Shown: positions 44,507-54,698 of the stretch, in pieces
Numbering within the stretch: position 1 is the first letter of the stretch
Layout: each line of letters starts with the position of its first letter
Assembly (NCBI GenBank): GCA_017860455.1
Contig: JAGDMF010000003.1
Location: 1 to 64,000, forward strand
Direction: 5' to 3'
Length of the DNA stretch: 64,000 nucleotides
Source of the DNA: Bacteroidota bacterium
GTDB taxonomy: Bacteria; Bacteroidota; Bacteroidia; Bacteroidales; WCHB1-69
Translations under genes and position numbers: made by a program
Notes under the pieces: generated by a model
Told to the model about the DNA's origin: nothing
Seen by the model: only the letters and a program-made list of their open reading frames with translations
Databases searched by the model: none

Positions 44507-45250
44507 TTACAACATGATTTGAGTGATGACAAGATTTAAGATGAGCACGATAAAACTGGAGGCTACAACGGCATCGGTACTTGCTTTTCCCAATTCCAAA
44601 GCACCACCTTCAATTTTGTATCCATGGAATGAAGCTACTGAACCAATAACAAAAGCAAAAACAAAAGTTTTGATCAATGAATAATAGACATCGTACATTC
44701 TGAAGAAAGAGGTGATTCCATCAACATAATCATGGGGAGCAACAACAGGAGAAAGAAGAGATACGATATAACCACCACCTAATGCACAGAACATGCTGAG
44801 GATAATCAAAGTAGGATTTACCACTAAAAGGGCTACAATCTTAGGTAATACGAGAAAAGAGGAGGAATTGATTCCCATTACATCAAGAGCATCAATCTGT
44901 TCAGTAACCCTCATACCACCAATTTCTGCAGTAATTCTGGATCCTAAATTTCCAATGAGCAAAAGGCTCATGATGGTAGGACAAAACTCCATGATGATGG
45001 AAGTTCTGGCGGTAAATCCAACGGTCCATTTCGGCACCCAGTTGCTTTCAATTTGCATACCGGTTTGAAGGGTAACGACTGCACCCATAACGACGGCAAC
45101 CACTAAAACGATTGGAAGAGATCCAATTCCCATCGTGTACATTTCATCTAAAAGTTTTTTAAAGAAAACCTTCCATTTTTCGGGTCTGGAGAACACTTTT
45201 CCTAAAAACATAAAGTATTCTCCCATTAATATAAGGGCGTGTTTAATCAT
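44507..45250 (-). CDS. mlaE: MlaE-family permease
   Basis: 247 residues with five to six hydrophobic segments. The signature TMGIGSLPIVLVVAVVMGAV, TGMQIESNW, LGSRITAEIGGMRVTEQIDAL is diagnostic of MlaE (YrbE) permeases. It pairs with the ATPase directly downstream. Its start overlaps the end of purD by 8 nt. Confidence 0.93.
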   Translation of the reverse strand: MIKHALILMGEYFMFLGKVFSRPEKWKVFFKKLLDEMYTMGIGSLPIVLVVAVVMGAVVTLQTGMQIESNWVPKWTVGFTARTSIIMEFCPTIMSLLLIGNLGSRITAEIGGMRVTEQIDALDVMGINSSSFLVLPKIVALLVVNPTLIILSMFCALGGGYIVSLLSPVVAPHDYVDGITSFFRMYDVYYSLIKTFVFAFVIGSVASFHGYKIEGGALELGKASTDAVVASSFIVLILNLVITQIML

Positions 45251-46502
45251 TTCTTTCTAGTTTAATCGCTTGCCAACCAATATCTTTTCTATAAAATAAA
45301 TTTTCTGAAGTAATTTTAAAAACCGCTTCATACGTATTTTTCTGAGCATCCTGTAGAGAATCTCCTTCACCAACCACGAACAACACTCTTCCTCCGCTAT
45401 TGTACCATTTTCCCTCTTTCTGAACTGTTCCCATGTGAAAAACTGTATTTTGAATCTGATCTAAACCTTTGATTTCGATCCCTTTTTCAAAACTGTTTGG
45501 GTACCCTTTTGAGGCAAGAACGACTCCTAGGAAATAGGAATCAAACCACTCAACATCGATCACTTTACTTTCCAGCAGATTGAGAATCACCTCAACCAGA
45601 TCACTTTTCATTTTTGGGAGTACCACTTCTGTTTCAGGATCACCAAAACGGGCGTTAAACTCAATCACTTTAGGACCTGCTGCCGTAAGGATCAGACCAC
45701 CGTACAAAATTCCAGTAAATGGAGTTCCTTCGTCACACATAGCCTGAGCGGTAGGTTTCATGATATTTTCCACTGCAAAGGTGATGGCATCTTCCGGGAT
45801 AACAGGAACGGAGCTATATGCGCCCATTCCTCCGGTATTAGGTCCCTGATCTCCATCAAAAGCTCTTTTATGATCCTGAGCAATAGAAAGTGGAATCACA
45901 ATATTGTTATGAACCAATGCCATCAATGAAAATTCGGGGCCTTCCAGAAACTGTTCCATTACCACTTTTCCTTCTCCAAATTTGGCATCTAAAAGCATAT
46001 CCTGTAAAGCTTGTTTTGCCTCCACATAAGTCATGGCAACAACGACACCCTTTCCGGCGGCTAAGCCATCATATTTTACAACTATGGGAGCGCCCATCTT
46101 GTCCAGATAGTTCATAGCATCATCATAGTTTGTAAAAGTGGCATAATCGGCTGTAGGGATTTGATATTTCTTCATCAAATCCTTCGCAAACTGCTTTGAG
46201 CCTTCAATCATAGCGGCCGCCTGGGAGGGACCGAAAATTTTGAGTCCCGCTTCCTGAAACTGATCCACAATACCATTCATCAATGCTGATTCGGGTCCCA
46301 CAATAGTAAGGTCAATGTTCTCTTTTTGAGCCCATTGAATCAGTGCCTCATTATTTGTTTCATCGATAGGGATACAATGAAACTGATTCCTCATTCCATC
46401 ATTTCCGGGAGCAACAAAAACTTCTGTTACCCTTTTTGATTGCGCTACTTTCCACGCTATGGCATGTTCACGACCACCTCTTCCAACTACTAATATCTTC
46501 AT
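45243..46502 (-). CDS. purD: Phosphoribosylamine-glycine ligase (GARS)
   Basis: 419 residues. It joins phosphoribosylamine to glycine with ATP in purine synthesis. The N-terminus MKILVVGRGGREHAIAW, GPNTGGMGAYS and FNARFGDPETEVVLP show a complete ATP-grasp enzyme of usual length. It sits 2 nt after the GT117 gene and overlaps mlaE; no other purine gene is in this operon. Confidence 0.96.
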   Translation of the reverse strand: MKILVVGRGGREHAIAWKVAQSKRVTEVFVAPGNDGMRNQFHCIPIDETNNEALIQWAQKENIDLTIVGPESALMNGIVDQFQEAGLKIFGPSQAAAMIEGSKQFAKDLMKKYQIPTADYATFTNYDDAMNYLDKMGAPIVVKYDGLAAGKGVVVAMTYVEAKQALQDMLLDAKFGEGKVVMEQFLEGPEFSLMALVHNNIVIPLSIAQDHKRAFDGDQGPNTGGMGAYSSVPVIPEDAITFAVENIMKPTAQAMCDEGTPFTGILYGGLILTAAGPKVIEFNARFGDPETEVVLPKMKSDLVEVILNLLESKVIDVEWFDSYFLGVVLASKGYPNSFEKGIEIKGLDQIQNTVFHMGTVQKEGKWYNSGGRVLFVVGEGDSLQDAQKNTYEAVFKITSENLFYRKDIGWQAIKLERND

Positions 46503-46504
46503 AC

Positions 46505-49500
46505 CTATAAAGAATCTGTTTGTATAGGTTGGATTTTTGTTCTTTCAGGAAATAAGAAATTGGCAAAACTATTTCCATACTCGGGAGATATCATATTTAA
46601 TGCTGCAATATGTTCATCAATCATTTTTTTAATCCTTTCATATTGATTGGTTTTATTAGTAATTTTATAAAACTTTTCCCAATAATATAAGGATGATAAA
46701 AGATTAACGGTTTCTCTTTGAAGTGCATTAACATCAGCAGATTGCATAGAACGATATTTACTTAAATTTTTGCTTACATTGCTAAAAAGGGAAGGTAAAA
46801 CATATTTTTCAATTTTTGAAATTTTAATTTTACTCAATTTAGGTTGTATCACAGCAATTTGTTCAGGAGTTAAATTTTTAAGTAATTCTTTTAAAACCAA
46901 TGCCGTATTGTCAATATTTTCAGATTGAATATTGATTGTTCTTTCATCACATTGATCAAACCAGTCGTAAGTTTCAATAAAACTGTCCATTAAGCGGTTA
47001 GCCAGTTTCAATCCTTTTTGTTGTGCAGATGGTGTATTGATTTTAAAATAGAGTTTAATCATATCAATAACTTGCATAGAGTATTGGAAATTATACACTT
47101 GCAAAATTGGAATCACATCAGGGTTAAAAAGAGTAGCAGTTTGATCCAAAACTTTTTCTGCTTTGTTAAAATCGCCTTTTTCAATTAATGCCTGAGCCAA
47201 ACGGGTATGCATTAAAGCAATATTGGAAAACAATCTGTTATTATCTTCATTATTGTAAACTTTAGGATCGTTTATTCCTCCCCATAAATAAGGATAAGGA
47301 GTATGATCTTGTGGTTTCGCATTATTTGTATGATCCAAACGGGAGTGATCTCCAAACTTATTCATCAAATTGTCGTATAAAAGATCCGTATCAATTCTTC
47401 CCAATTTTGGATAGGTAGTTTGAGATTTAATCGGTACTAAACGATATGCTAATCCTTCCAACTGGAAATATTCTTCTAATCCGAACCAGGCTTCAGGTCC
47501 TGTAGTAGATGCAAAATAGATAGGTCTTTCCCAGTTATTGTTAGCTAAAATATCCATCATCACCAAATAGGCTTTCAACACATTACATACGGTTCCATCA
47601 TCTTTAATATTCCAGGTAATTTTATCAACGATTTGAGCTGTATCACTGATTGAAACAGTACCGTTTGCCAATACTTTTTGTTTGTCAACGGCAATAGAGA
47701 AACTTCCGGGAACAGCTTGTCCGTCGGTTTTGTAGCCTTCAGGTAACAAAACGAGGAGTTTTTTAGAGTCAAACTGAGGTTGTTTGATGTAATCCATCAC
47801 CATTTTGATATCCAAAAATTCTCCATTACCTTTATTCAATACAAGTTGATCTCTGGTTCCATCTTTATATTGTTTCCAGGACATAGATATTGGGAGAGGT
47901 GCACTGTTGTAAGCCTGACGTTTCATTTGATCAATATACCAGCTGGTATTTAATAAGCTCAAATTACAAACGCGAACATCGGTTCTGTAACCTTCCACTT
48001 CCTGAGCGTACCACAATGGGAAAGTATCATTATCCCCTAAAGTAAAAATAATAGCATTAGGAGCACAAGAATCCAGATAGTTTTTAGCAATAGCTAATGC
48101 AGTATATTTGTTAGATCTATCATGATCATCCCAGTTTTGTTGTGCCATAACACCAGGTACTAAACAGATTGATAACACAATAGCAAAAAAGGCAGAAGCG
48201 ATTTGAATTTTATTATTTTTGATCTTTTCCAACCAGGAGATGATGGCAAAAACTCCAAAGCCAACCCAAATTGCAAATGCATAGAATGAAGCAGCAAAAG
48301 CATAGTCCCTTTCACGTGGCTGGAATGCGTACATGTTCAGGTAAAATGCAATGGCGAGTCCTGTCATTAAAAATAAAAGCCCAACAACGAAAGAGTTTTG
48401 ACCATCTTTTCTGGAATACCATATTAAACCAATGATGCCTAGAATGAGAGGGAACATAAAGAAAGTATTATGTCCGGGTCTCTCCATACTTTCGGGTAAT
48501 TTGTCTTGTTTTCCTACAAGGATATCATCAATAAAAGAGATTCCGGTAACCCAATTTCCGTTATAGAGATCTCCTCTACCTTGTAAATCATTTTGTCTTC
48601 CGGCAAAATTCCACATAAAATATCTGAAATACATGTAGTTAAACTGATAGGTCAACATGAATTTTTTATGATGAGCAGAGGTTGGTAATTTTCCTTTTTC
48701 CAAATATCTAACTTCCTCTCTATCTGCAGGATCAGTAAGATCATAATGAGCTTTTAACCAACTGATATAATCTGCAGATTTATCTCTGGACCACATTCTT
48801 GGGAAAGGCATCAAATCAGCAGGATCATAAACATAATCTGATTTCTCTTTAGAATTTGAAACAACATATTTATGGGTTTTATCATCCCTTACATAAACAG
48901 GAGTACCATCTTTATAATCAATAAGTTTAGAATTATAGGATTCTCCATAGAACAATGGGTTTGATCCATATTGTTCGCGGTTTAAGTAAGACAATAAAGA
49001 AACGGCATCTTCCGGATTATTTTCATCAATAGTAGGATTGGCATTAGAACGGATCACCAATGTGATAAATGTGGAATAACCGATCAATAAAAAGGTAAAC
49101 GACAAAATGGATGCTGCCAATACACGTTTTTCTTTTTTGATACAGTAGTACAAGCCCCAAATGATCAATCCAATAATGATTAAGAAGTAAACAATGGTTC
49201 CGAAATTGAATGGTAAACCTAAGGTATTAACAGAGAAGATTTCAAATTTTCCGGCAAAATTAACGATTCCGGGAATAATTCCATATAAAATAACACCTAA
49301 CAAAATAAATGAAGCACCTAAAGTAAGGAGAACTCCCCATTCAGCAATTTTTTTATGAGCTCCATTTTTAAAGGAAAAATAGAATGATGGGATCGTAATA
49401 AACACCCAGATGAAAATCATCCAAAGACCAGGAAGGAATAGAGCTCCTACCAGAGAAATAATGGCAATAGTAAGTATAACACCCCATATTGTAGTGTTTT

Positions 49501-50146
49501 TGGATAATTTGAAATAGATGATAAGAGCAATTGCAGGTAATGTTAATAAGTTCAATAAGTGAACCCCAATGGAAAGTCCTACTAAATAGGCAATCAGAAC
49601 TAACCATCTGTGAGGATTGATGTTTTCCAATCGGTTATCGTACTCCTCATCCCATTTCAAAATGCACCAGAAAACGAGTGCAGTAAAGAATGAAGACAAG
49701 GCATATACTTCACCTTCAACAGCTGAGAACCAGAATGTATCTGAAAATGTATAGGTTAACGCTCCTACTAAAGCAGCACCAAAAATGCCAATTTGACTAA
49801 GTGGAGTCATCCCGCCCATTTTGGCTACCAACTTTTTACCTAAAAGGGTGATGGTCCAAAACAAAAACATGATGGTCATACCGCTGGCAATCGCAGACAT
49901 TGAATTGAGTGCAAATGCTATCTTTGTGACATCATTTCCGGCAAAAAGGCTAAATACAGATCCTAAAATCTGGAATGTTGGAGCTCCAGGTGGGTGCCCT
50001 ACAAGCATTTTATGTGCAGTTGAAATATATTCTCCACAATCCCACCACGATGCTGTGGGTTCTGCTGTCATGATATAAATTGCCGATGCAAAAATGCCGA
50101 TAATCCAACCTAATGAGTTGTTAATTAATCTGTACTGTTTTGTCAT
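46505..50146 (-). CDS. GT117 family membrane protein (DUF2723)
   Basis: 1213 residues. The N-terminal half has about 12-14 hydrophobic segments, with the DUF2723 start MTAEPTASWWDCGEYI and GHPPGAPTFQILGSVFS, where the acidic DCGE pair is as in GT-C enzymes. A long C-terminal soluble part includes FTLGDNDTFPLWY and late TPR-like helices (LAQALIEKGDFNKAEKVLDQ). The family is related to TMEM260 and is assigned to GT117, membrane O-mannosyltransferase-like enzymes. It probably glycosylates exported proteins with a lipid-linked sugar; the substrate is unknown. It leads the operon. Confidence 0.88.
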   Translation of the reverse strand: MTKQYRLINNSLGWIIGIFASAIYIMTAEPTASWWDCGEYISTAHKMLVGHPPGAPTFQILGSVFSLFAGNDVTKIAFALNSMSAIASGMTIMFLFWTITLLGKKLVAKMGGMTPLSQIGIFGAALVGALTYTFSDTFWFSAVEGEVYALSSFFTALVFWCILKWDEEYDNRLENINPHRWLVLIAYLVGLSIGVHLLNLLTLPAIALIIYFKLSKNTTIWGVILTIAIISLVGALFLPGLWMIFIWVFITIPSFYFSFKNGAHKKIAEWGVLLTLGASFILLGVILYGIIPGIVNFAGKFEIFSVNTLGLPFNFGTIVYFLIIIGLIIWGLYYCIKKEKRVLAASILSFTFLLIGYSTFITLVIRSNANPTIDENNPEDAVSLLSYLNREQYGSNPLFYGESYNSKLIDYKDGTPVYVRDDKTHKYVVSNSKEKSDYVYDPADLMPFPRMWSRDKSADYISWLKAHYDLTDPADREEVRYLEKGKLPTSAHHKKFMLTYQFNYMYFRYFMWNFAGRQNDLQGRGDLYNGNWVTGISFIDDILVGKQDKLPESMERPGHNTFFMFPLILGIIGLIWYSRKDGQNSFVVGLLFLMTGLAIAFYLNMYAFQPRERDYAFAASFYAFAIWVGFGVFAIISWLEKIKNNKIQIASAFFAIVLSICLVPGVMAQQNWDDHDRSNKYTALAIAKNYLDSCAPNAIIFTLGDNDTFPLWYAQEVEGYRTDVRVCNLSLLNTSWYIDQMKRQAYNSAPLPISMSWKQYKDGTRDQLVLNKGNGEFLDIKMVMDYIKQPQFDSKKLLVLLPEGYKTDGQAVPGSFSIAVDKQKVLANGTVSISDTAQIVDKITWNIKDDGTVCNVLKAYLVMMDILANNNWERPIYFASTTGPEAWFGLEEYFQLEGLAYRLVPIKSQTTYPKLGRIDTDLLYDNLMNKFGDHSRLDHTNNAKPQDHTPYPYLWGGINDPKVYNNEDNNRLFSNIALMHTRLAQALIEKGDFNKAEKVLDQTATLFNPDVIPILQVYNFQYSMQVIDMIKLYFKINTPSAQQKGLKLANRLMDSFIETYDWFDQCDERTINIQSENIDNTALVLKELLKNLTPEQIAVIQPKLSKIKISKIEKYVLPSLFSNVSKNLSKYRSMQSADVNALQRETVNLLSSLYYWEKFYKITNKTNQYERIKKMIDEHIAALNMISPEYGNSFANFLFPERTKIQPIQTDSL

Positions 50147-50221
50147 TATCCAAGATTTAATGTTAATATTCCATTTTAAACGAGCAATACTTTTATTTAG
50201 TATTTTTACTCAATTAACCTG

Positions 50222-50229
50222 CAAAAATA
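50222..50229 (-). promoter_or_regulatory. -7 box for the GT117 operon
   Basis: CAAAAATA, 75 nt upstream of the start at 50146. Confidence 0.55.
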
Positions 50230-50369
50230 CAAAAATTTATTCTGTCTTTAAGTGTTATTCAAAATTTCATTGGAACTATTAATTCAATGATCTCATTAAT
50301 GTACTTTTTTTGAATTCAATAGATCAAATAGGTACTTGAAATCAATCAGATGACACAGATTAATTTGGT

Positions 50370-50549
50370 TTAAAGGTTTAACGCTGCGCTGTTTAAAGGT
50401 TTAAGGTTTAAGGTTTTGGGTTTAAGTTCAACCTTTAAAATTCATTTTTTTTCACAGTGTACTAATGTGTACCACAGTGTTTTTGATTTTTTAAAATACG
50501 CACATTTAAACACTGTGATACTCCTTTTAACACCGTGAAACACTGTGAA
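50370..50549. repeat. GGTTTAAGG words and a CACAGTGTT hairpin
   Basis: Short GGTTTAAAGGTTTAAGG-type repeats (about 50370-50420) with one TTTTGGG, then a long imperfect hairpin (50451-50549) of the CACAGTGTT family, with arms TTCACAGTGT and CACTGTGAA. It separates the GT117 operon from the PqqD operon end. Confidence 0.75.
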
Positions 50550-50574
50550 ATAGAATGATGTGAAATAGAATGAT

Positions 50575-51195
50575 CTATTTAATCAAACTTAAACCTTCTA
50601 AAGCAGATTTATCTTCGGGACTATAAAGTAACACTTTATTGAATAACACTTTTGCTTCAGAATAACGTCCTAAAAAGTAGCAATTCCAGCCACTATTCAA
50701 TAGATAATAGTAATTAAACGGGGATTGATTTAACGCTACATCAAAGTATTTTTTAGCTTCTACATAATTTTTTCTATAATAATAGATCAATCCCAGACGG
50801 TAATGAGCTAAACTATTTTTAGGATCCAATTTTAAGATCGATTTATAGGTTTGTTCCACTTTAGTCCATTGCTCTAATGATGAATAGGGATAAATGATTC
50901 CCCATAAAGGTTCTGTTGCTACAGGCATTATAGCAATCGCTTTTTGATAGTAAGTGATCGACTGATCAAAACTTCCATTTTTATAAGAGAGCCATCCCAA
51001 ACGTAGATTCATTTCATACGATTTCGGATCGTAATAGGTTGTCAATGCTTTGATAGCATCTCCATATTTTTCATTGGTTTCAAAAGTATAACTTTTTGAA
51101 AAAGCATCTCTTAATTGTTGCTGAGATTGTGCCAATCCAAACTGAAATGATCCTAAAAACAAGGTTATTACAATTAATTTTTTTAAAAAGTCCAT
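50575..51195 (-). CDS. Secreted TPR protein
   Basis: 206 residues. A signal peptide ends GLAQ, followed by about five tetratricopeptide units (for example AHYRLGLIYYYRKNYVEAKKYFDVAL and YYLLNSGWNCYFLGRYSEAKVLFNKVL). It is the last gene of the six-gene operon and overlaps the barrel gene by 13 nt. It probably acts as a periplasmic protein-protein scaffold for the barrel protein. Confidence 0.85.
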   Translation of the reverse strand: MDFLKKLIVITLFLGSFQFGLAQSQQQLRDAFSKSYTFETNEKYGDAIKALTTYYDPKSYEMNLRLGWLSYKNGSFDQSITYYQKAIAIMPVATEPLWGIIYPYSSLEQWTKVEQTYKSILKLDPKNSLAHYRLGLIYYYRKNYVEAKKYFDVALNQSPFNYYYLLNSGWNCYFLGRYSEAKVLFNKVLLYSPEDKSALEGLSLIK

Positions 51196-52514
51196 TTTGC
51201 TGTAAGTGTTAGGATATGATGGTAATATTTATTGGTTAATGTATTGATATTTAAATTATTATCAACAGTATAATAGTTACTTTTCCTAATTTGCAATCCA
51301 TAGGAAGGGATAATCGTTAGGTTTTTAAAATAAAAAATAAAACTAAGACTGGAAGCAAATTGAACAGGATCAAAAGTGTTATAGGTTGAGAAACCTCCTG
51401 CTCCTATGTAATTTTGAAAATTACCATAACTTCCTGATAATTCATACCATAGGTTTTTATAGATATAACCTCCCAGTTTTTGATGAATCAGGAATGCTTT
51501 AGTGGAATCATTAAACAATAGCGTTCCGGTAGTTACAGAATAAAAAGCTTGATTTCCAAAGGGGAAATAAACCAATCCCAGTTCAAGTTGTTTTTGTTTT
51601 CTGGCTGCTAGATTTCCTATCGATCCTGATCCGTAAAATTCAAACCGATCCCAGCGGTAAGCCAGGAACAGGGAAGCAGTATAGCGATTATTCACATTTG
51701 AATTGTGACTATAATTAAAAGTGTAGGTTGTTGTGTCATATTCAGCAGACAGATAATTAGACGCTTCATGATAAGCACCATAAGAACCTCCCACTTTTAA
51801 TCCGAATGGAAGCAGATAATCATAAGCAATATTCAACTGATACGGATTATTCCAGAATGTTTGAACTGCAGTTGAGTCATAGGTTTGAATTTTTCCAAAA
51901 GATTTGTTTTCAAAATAGGAATACCCAACTGTTAGATTGCTCCTTGGAGTGATCCTTTTTTTAAGCACAAAAGAGGCCAGTGTTGTTCCTCCCTGAAATG
52001 TTCCTTCAGCATAGATATTCGTGTCTTTGATATCTAAACTGTCAAACCTTGCAATATTATTATTTCCTGCAATTCCGGCAGTAATAGCTATTTCATCCTG
52101 ATTCAGATTAAAAACCATGAATTTTTGAAAGCCCACCTTTTGTTGCATTGATTTTGAAAAACCTTTGGCTAAATCGTAGGCATCTTCGTAACGACCGGTA
52201 AATTCAAGGGCGTAGTAATAATATTCCTGAATGATGGTATCCAATGGAAACCACTCCTGCGCTTTTTTAAAATGGGGAAGGGAAGATTCGTAATTTTTTT
52301 GATTATAATAGGAAATCGCAAGACGGGTTCTCAGAAAATAAAAGTCAAGACCCTCCTTGATTGCTTGCTTAGCTGTTTTTTGTAAACCTTTATAATCGTT
52401 TGAAAAGAATTGCTGATAGGTTAATGTATCGATTGCTCCCATTGTTTTCGGATTCTGCGCACAAACCTGAAATAGTAAAAAAAAGCAAACAAAAGTTAAG
52501 AGATAATTTCGCAT
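51183..52514 (-). CDS. TPR/outer-membrane beta-barrel protein
   Basis: 443 residues with a signal peptide ending VCAQ. Residues of about 25-135 are two to three TPR-like helices (LDFYFLRTRLAISYYNQKNYESSLPHFKKAQ). The remainder is a predicted barrel of aromatic-rich strands (NLTVGYSYFENKSFG, YGSGSIGNLAARK, LGLVYFPFGN) ending TAKWTF, a C-terminal Phe as needed for outer-membrane insertion. It overlaps the start region of the TPR gene (13 nt) and the urea-transporter gene (19 nt), so the three are strictly coupled. It may export or import the operon's product. Confidence 0.8.
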   Translation of the reverse strand: MRNYLLTFVCFFLLFQVCAQNPKTMGAIDTLTYQQFFSNDYKGLQKTAKQAIKEGLDFYFLRTRLAISYYNQKNYESSLPHFKKAQEWFPLDTIIQEYYYYALEFTGRYEDAYDLAKGFSKSMQQKVGFQKFMVFNLNQDEIAITAGIAGNNNIARFDSLDIKDTNIYAEGTFQGGTTLASFVLKKRITPRSNLTVGYSYFENKSFGKIQTYDSTAVQTFWNNPYQLNIAYDYLLPFGLKVGGSYGAYHEASNYLSAEYDTTTYTFNYSHNSNVNNRYTASLFLAYRWDRFEFYGSGSIGNLAARKQKQLELGLVYFPFGNQAFYSVTTGTLLFNDSTKAFLIHQKLGGYIYKNLWYELSGSYGNFQNYIGAGGFSTYNTFDPVQFASSLSFIFYFKNLTIIPSYGLQIRKSNYYTVDNNLNINTLTNKYYHHILTLTAKWTF

Positions 52515-54694
52515 AAATAATTAATATAATTTTGATTTTTCATGATTTTAAACTGACTCAATCCATTTTTAGTAAATTGTAATTCAAATTGTTTTTGATC
52601 CCATTTTTTCTTAAAAATTCTGGAAGTTGCTGTGGTTTGAATGGTGATCTGTTTTGGAGAAAAGAAATTGTCGCATTGGGTTACTTTTGCTTCAAAAGAG
52701 GCATCTGTAAAAAGAGCAAAAGGAGCAAAAAAATCCTGGAACGATAACCACAAGCGATTATTAAAATGGATGAGAGGATAACTATCTTTAACTTCAATTT
52801 CACGATATGGGGCGAGTAATAAACGGTAAGTAGCCAGATAAAAATCAAACAACACACTTTTTTTATCTCCTTCAAAATCGTAACAATAGAACATCACGCC
52901 ATCGTTCACAAACCAAACAGAACTATTTGATTTTGGGCAATATAGATAAGTTCGATTGTAAGCATCTGTATGTACTGTCCAGGAATACACCTCATCATCA
53001 GAACCCTCTTTGATTAGTTTTAGTGTTAAGCCGGGGGTTAATTGTAGTGATTTTTTTAATAATTCTGCTACTTCCACATTTCCTACAATGGTATTTTCTT
53101 TGGGAACTTCAAACACTTTCAGAATCGGTTTTTCATCTTGCATCTCAATAAAATAGGAGATGGGATACTCATACGTTTTGGATCCTTTAACAGCAGACAA
53201 TTGCACCTGAAAATGGAGATGTGGTTCCGGAGATCTGCCTGAACTACCACAAGTAGCCACAATTTGCCCTTTAGAAACATAATCTCCTACCTGAACTTTA
53301 AAACTATCTCTCTTTAGATGAGACAATTGTGTAAAAATCCCATTTTTATGATCCAGAATTAACGTGTTTCCCCAATTTTCCTGTGTATTTACCCCACTTA
53401 TCGGGTTATCATCCACATTATTGGAAATATCTGTTACATAACCATCTAAAGGTGCCACAACAGGCTTATTATAGGCAAAATAATCTTCCACTACAAATCC
53501 ATCACCTTTATAAGTTTTATCCTGATCATTTGCAATCACGAAATCTAAAGCTGAAGACCAGTCTCCCAAATGGGTGATTTTTCCTTTGTACCCCTGGCTC
53601 ACTTTCCATTTTCCCCAGACAGGAAGTTGCAGCTTTGCCAGATGCGATTGTGCAAATCTTTTGGTACTTGATAAATGTTTATAAATTGTTTTTTCGGGTG
53701 AATAGTATTGAATAATAACCTGTTGGATATATTTAAAAACCCAACGATTATTTAAAAAAGAAATAAAAATTATGGTTAAAGCAACAAATGCTGTAGTAAA
53801 ACTTTTCAGTTGGAATGTAAAAAATATTTTTTGAAACCCAATGTATAAGATGGTAAGTGCAGGTGTTAAGAGGATGACAGATAAATAGGTCCATTTATTG
53901 GGAACAACATAAAAGCACCCTAGGGCAATAGCTAAAAAGATAAAATTGCTCCCCACTAAAAAATCGGTTAATAAAACAGTATCCAATCCTAAGATTCTAA
54001 AAGTTACAAATGCTGATCCAAAACCAATAAGGGTCAAAGAGAAAGCAATTCTGGAAAAATAGAGCAATCCAAGAGCTAATAACGTTCCTGCTAATACTGA
54101 ATTTTGAAAAAAGGTAGCGGATAATGTTTTGAAATAGCTTTTAAAAAATAAGGGAATTTGCCAGTCATCCATACTATGTGCAAAAGAGTAGTATGATGAG
54201 AGGGATTCGGAGGCTTTAAAGTTTGCAATGTAAATGTAGTTGTCTTGTAAAACCATAAAATTAAAACTCCCGGCTGCCAGATAAATAAACCAATAGGTAA
54301 GTAAAAAGGGAATAGTGAGATAGGGCAGTTTATACTTGACAAATATTTGTTGAATGATAGAAGTAAAAAATAGGAGTAAAAAAATGGAAGAGATAAAAAC
54401 AATGATAAAGGGAAGATTTAATTTGTATTCAAAACCTAAAACCAATCCAAGTAACAAGGCATTAAATCCGTACATTCCTTCACGGATCAAATTATTGTTA
54501 AAATGGAATATTTTTGCCAGGATATTGGTAAGGATAACGGCAGCTAATCCGCACAATCCCAAAAAAGGAGATATAAAAGTAACCAGAATAATGATAATGG
54601 CTAAAGTTTTATTAAGCGAGAAAAAGATCTGAGCATAACTATTCAGGATGGTATCTCTCCAATACTTCACTTTAGGATTGAGTTGCCATTTCAT
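52496..54694 (-). CDS. Urea-transporter/M23-peptidase-like fusion
   Basis: 732 residues. Residues 1 to about 320 form ten hydrophobic segments with UT-family features (IREGMYGFNALLLGLVLG; a second half LIGFGSAFVTF). Residues of about 350-510 are an M23-like domain: GKITHLGDWSSALDF, PVVAPLDGYVTD, QLSHLKRDSFKVQVGDYVSKGQ, PEPHLHFQV. The usual zinc His in HxxxD is not evident (Ser-Ser-Ala-Leu-Asp), but the HxH is complete. A further C-terminal 200 residues are beta-rich. The domain fusion suggests a membrane channel carrying a cell-wall-directed domain. It lies 4 nt after the decarboxylase. Confidence 0.75.
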   Translation of the reverse strand: MKWQLNPKVKYWRDTILNSYAQIFFSLNKTLAIIIILVTFISPFLGLCGLAAVILTNILAKIFHFNNNLIREGMYGFNALLLGLVLGFEYKLNLPFIIVFISSIFLLLFFTSIIQQIFVKYKLPYLTIPFLLTYWFIYLAAGSFNFMVLQDNYIYIANFKASESLSSYYSFAHSMDDWQIPLFFKSYFKTLSATFFQNSVLAGTLLALGLLYFSRIAFSLTLIGFGSAFVTFRILGLDTVLLTDFLVGSNFIFLAIALGCFYVVPNKWTYLSVILLTPALTILYIGFQKIFFTFQLKSFTTAFVALTIIFISFLNNRWVFKYIQQVIIQYYSPEKTIYKHLSSTKRFAQSHLAKLQLPVWGKWKVSQGYKGKITHLGDWSSALDFVIANDQDKTYKGDGFVVEDYFAYNKPVVAPLDGYVTDISNNVDDNPISGVNTQENWGNTLILDHKNGIFTQLSHLKRDSFKVQVGDYVSKGQIVATCGSSGRSPEPHLHFQVQLSAVKGSKTYEYPISYFIEMQDEKPILKVFEVPKENTIVGNVEVAELLKKSLQLTPGLTLKLIKEGSDDEVYSWTVHTDAYNRTYLYCPKSNSSVWFVNDGVMFYCYDFEGDKKSVLFDFYLATYRLLLAPYREIEVKDSYPLIHFNNRLWLSFQDFFAPFALFTDASFEAKVTQCDNFFSPKQITIQTTATSRIFKKKWDQKQFELQFTKNGLSQFKIMKNQNYINYLCEIIS

Positions 54695-54698
54695 AAGA

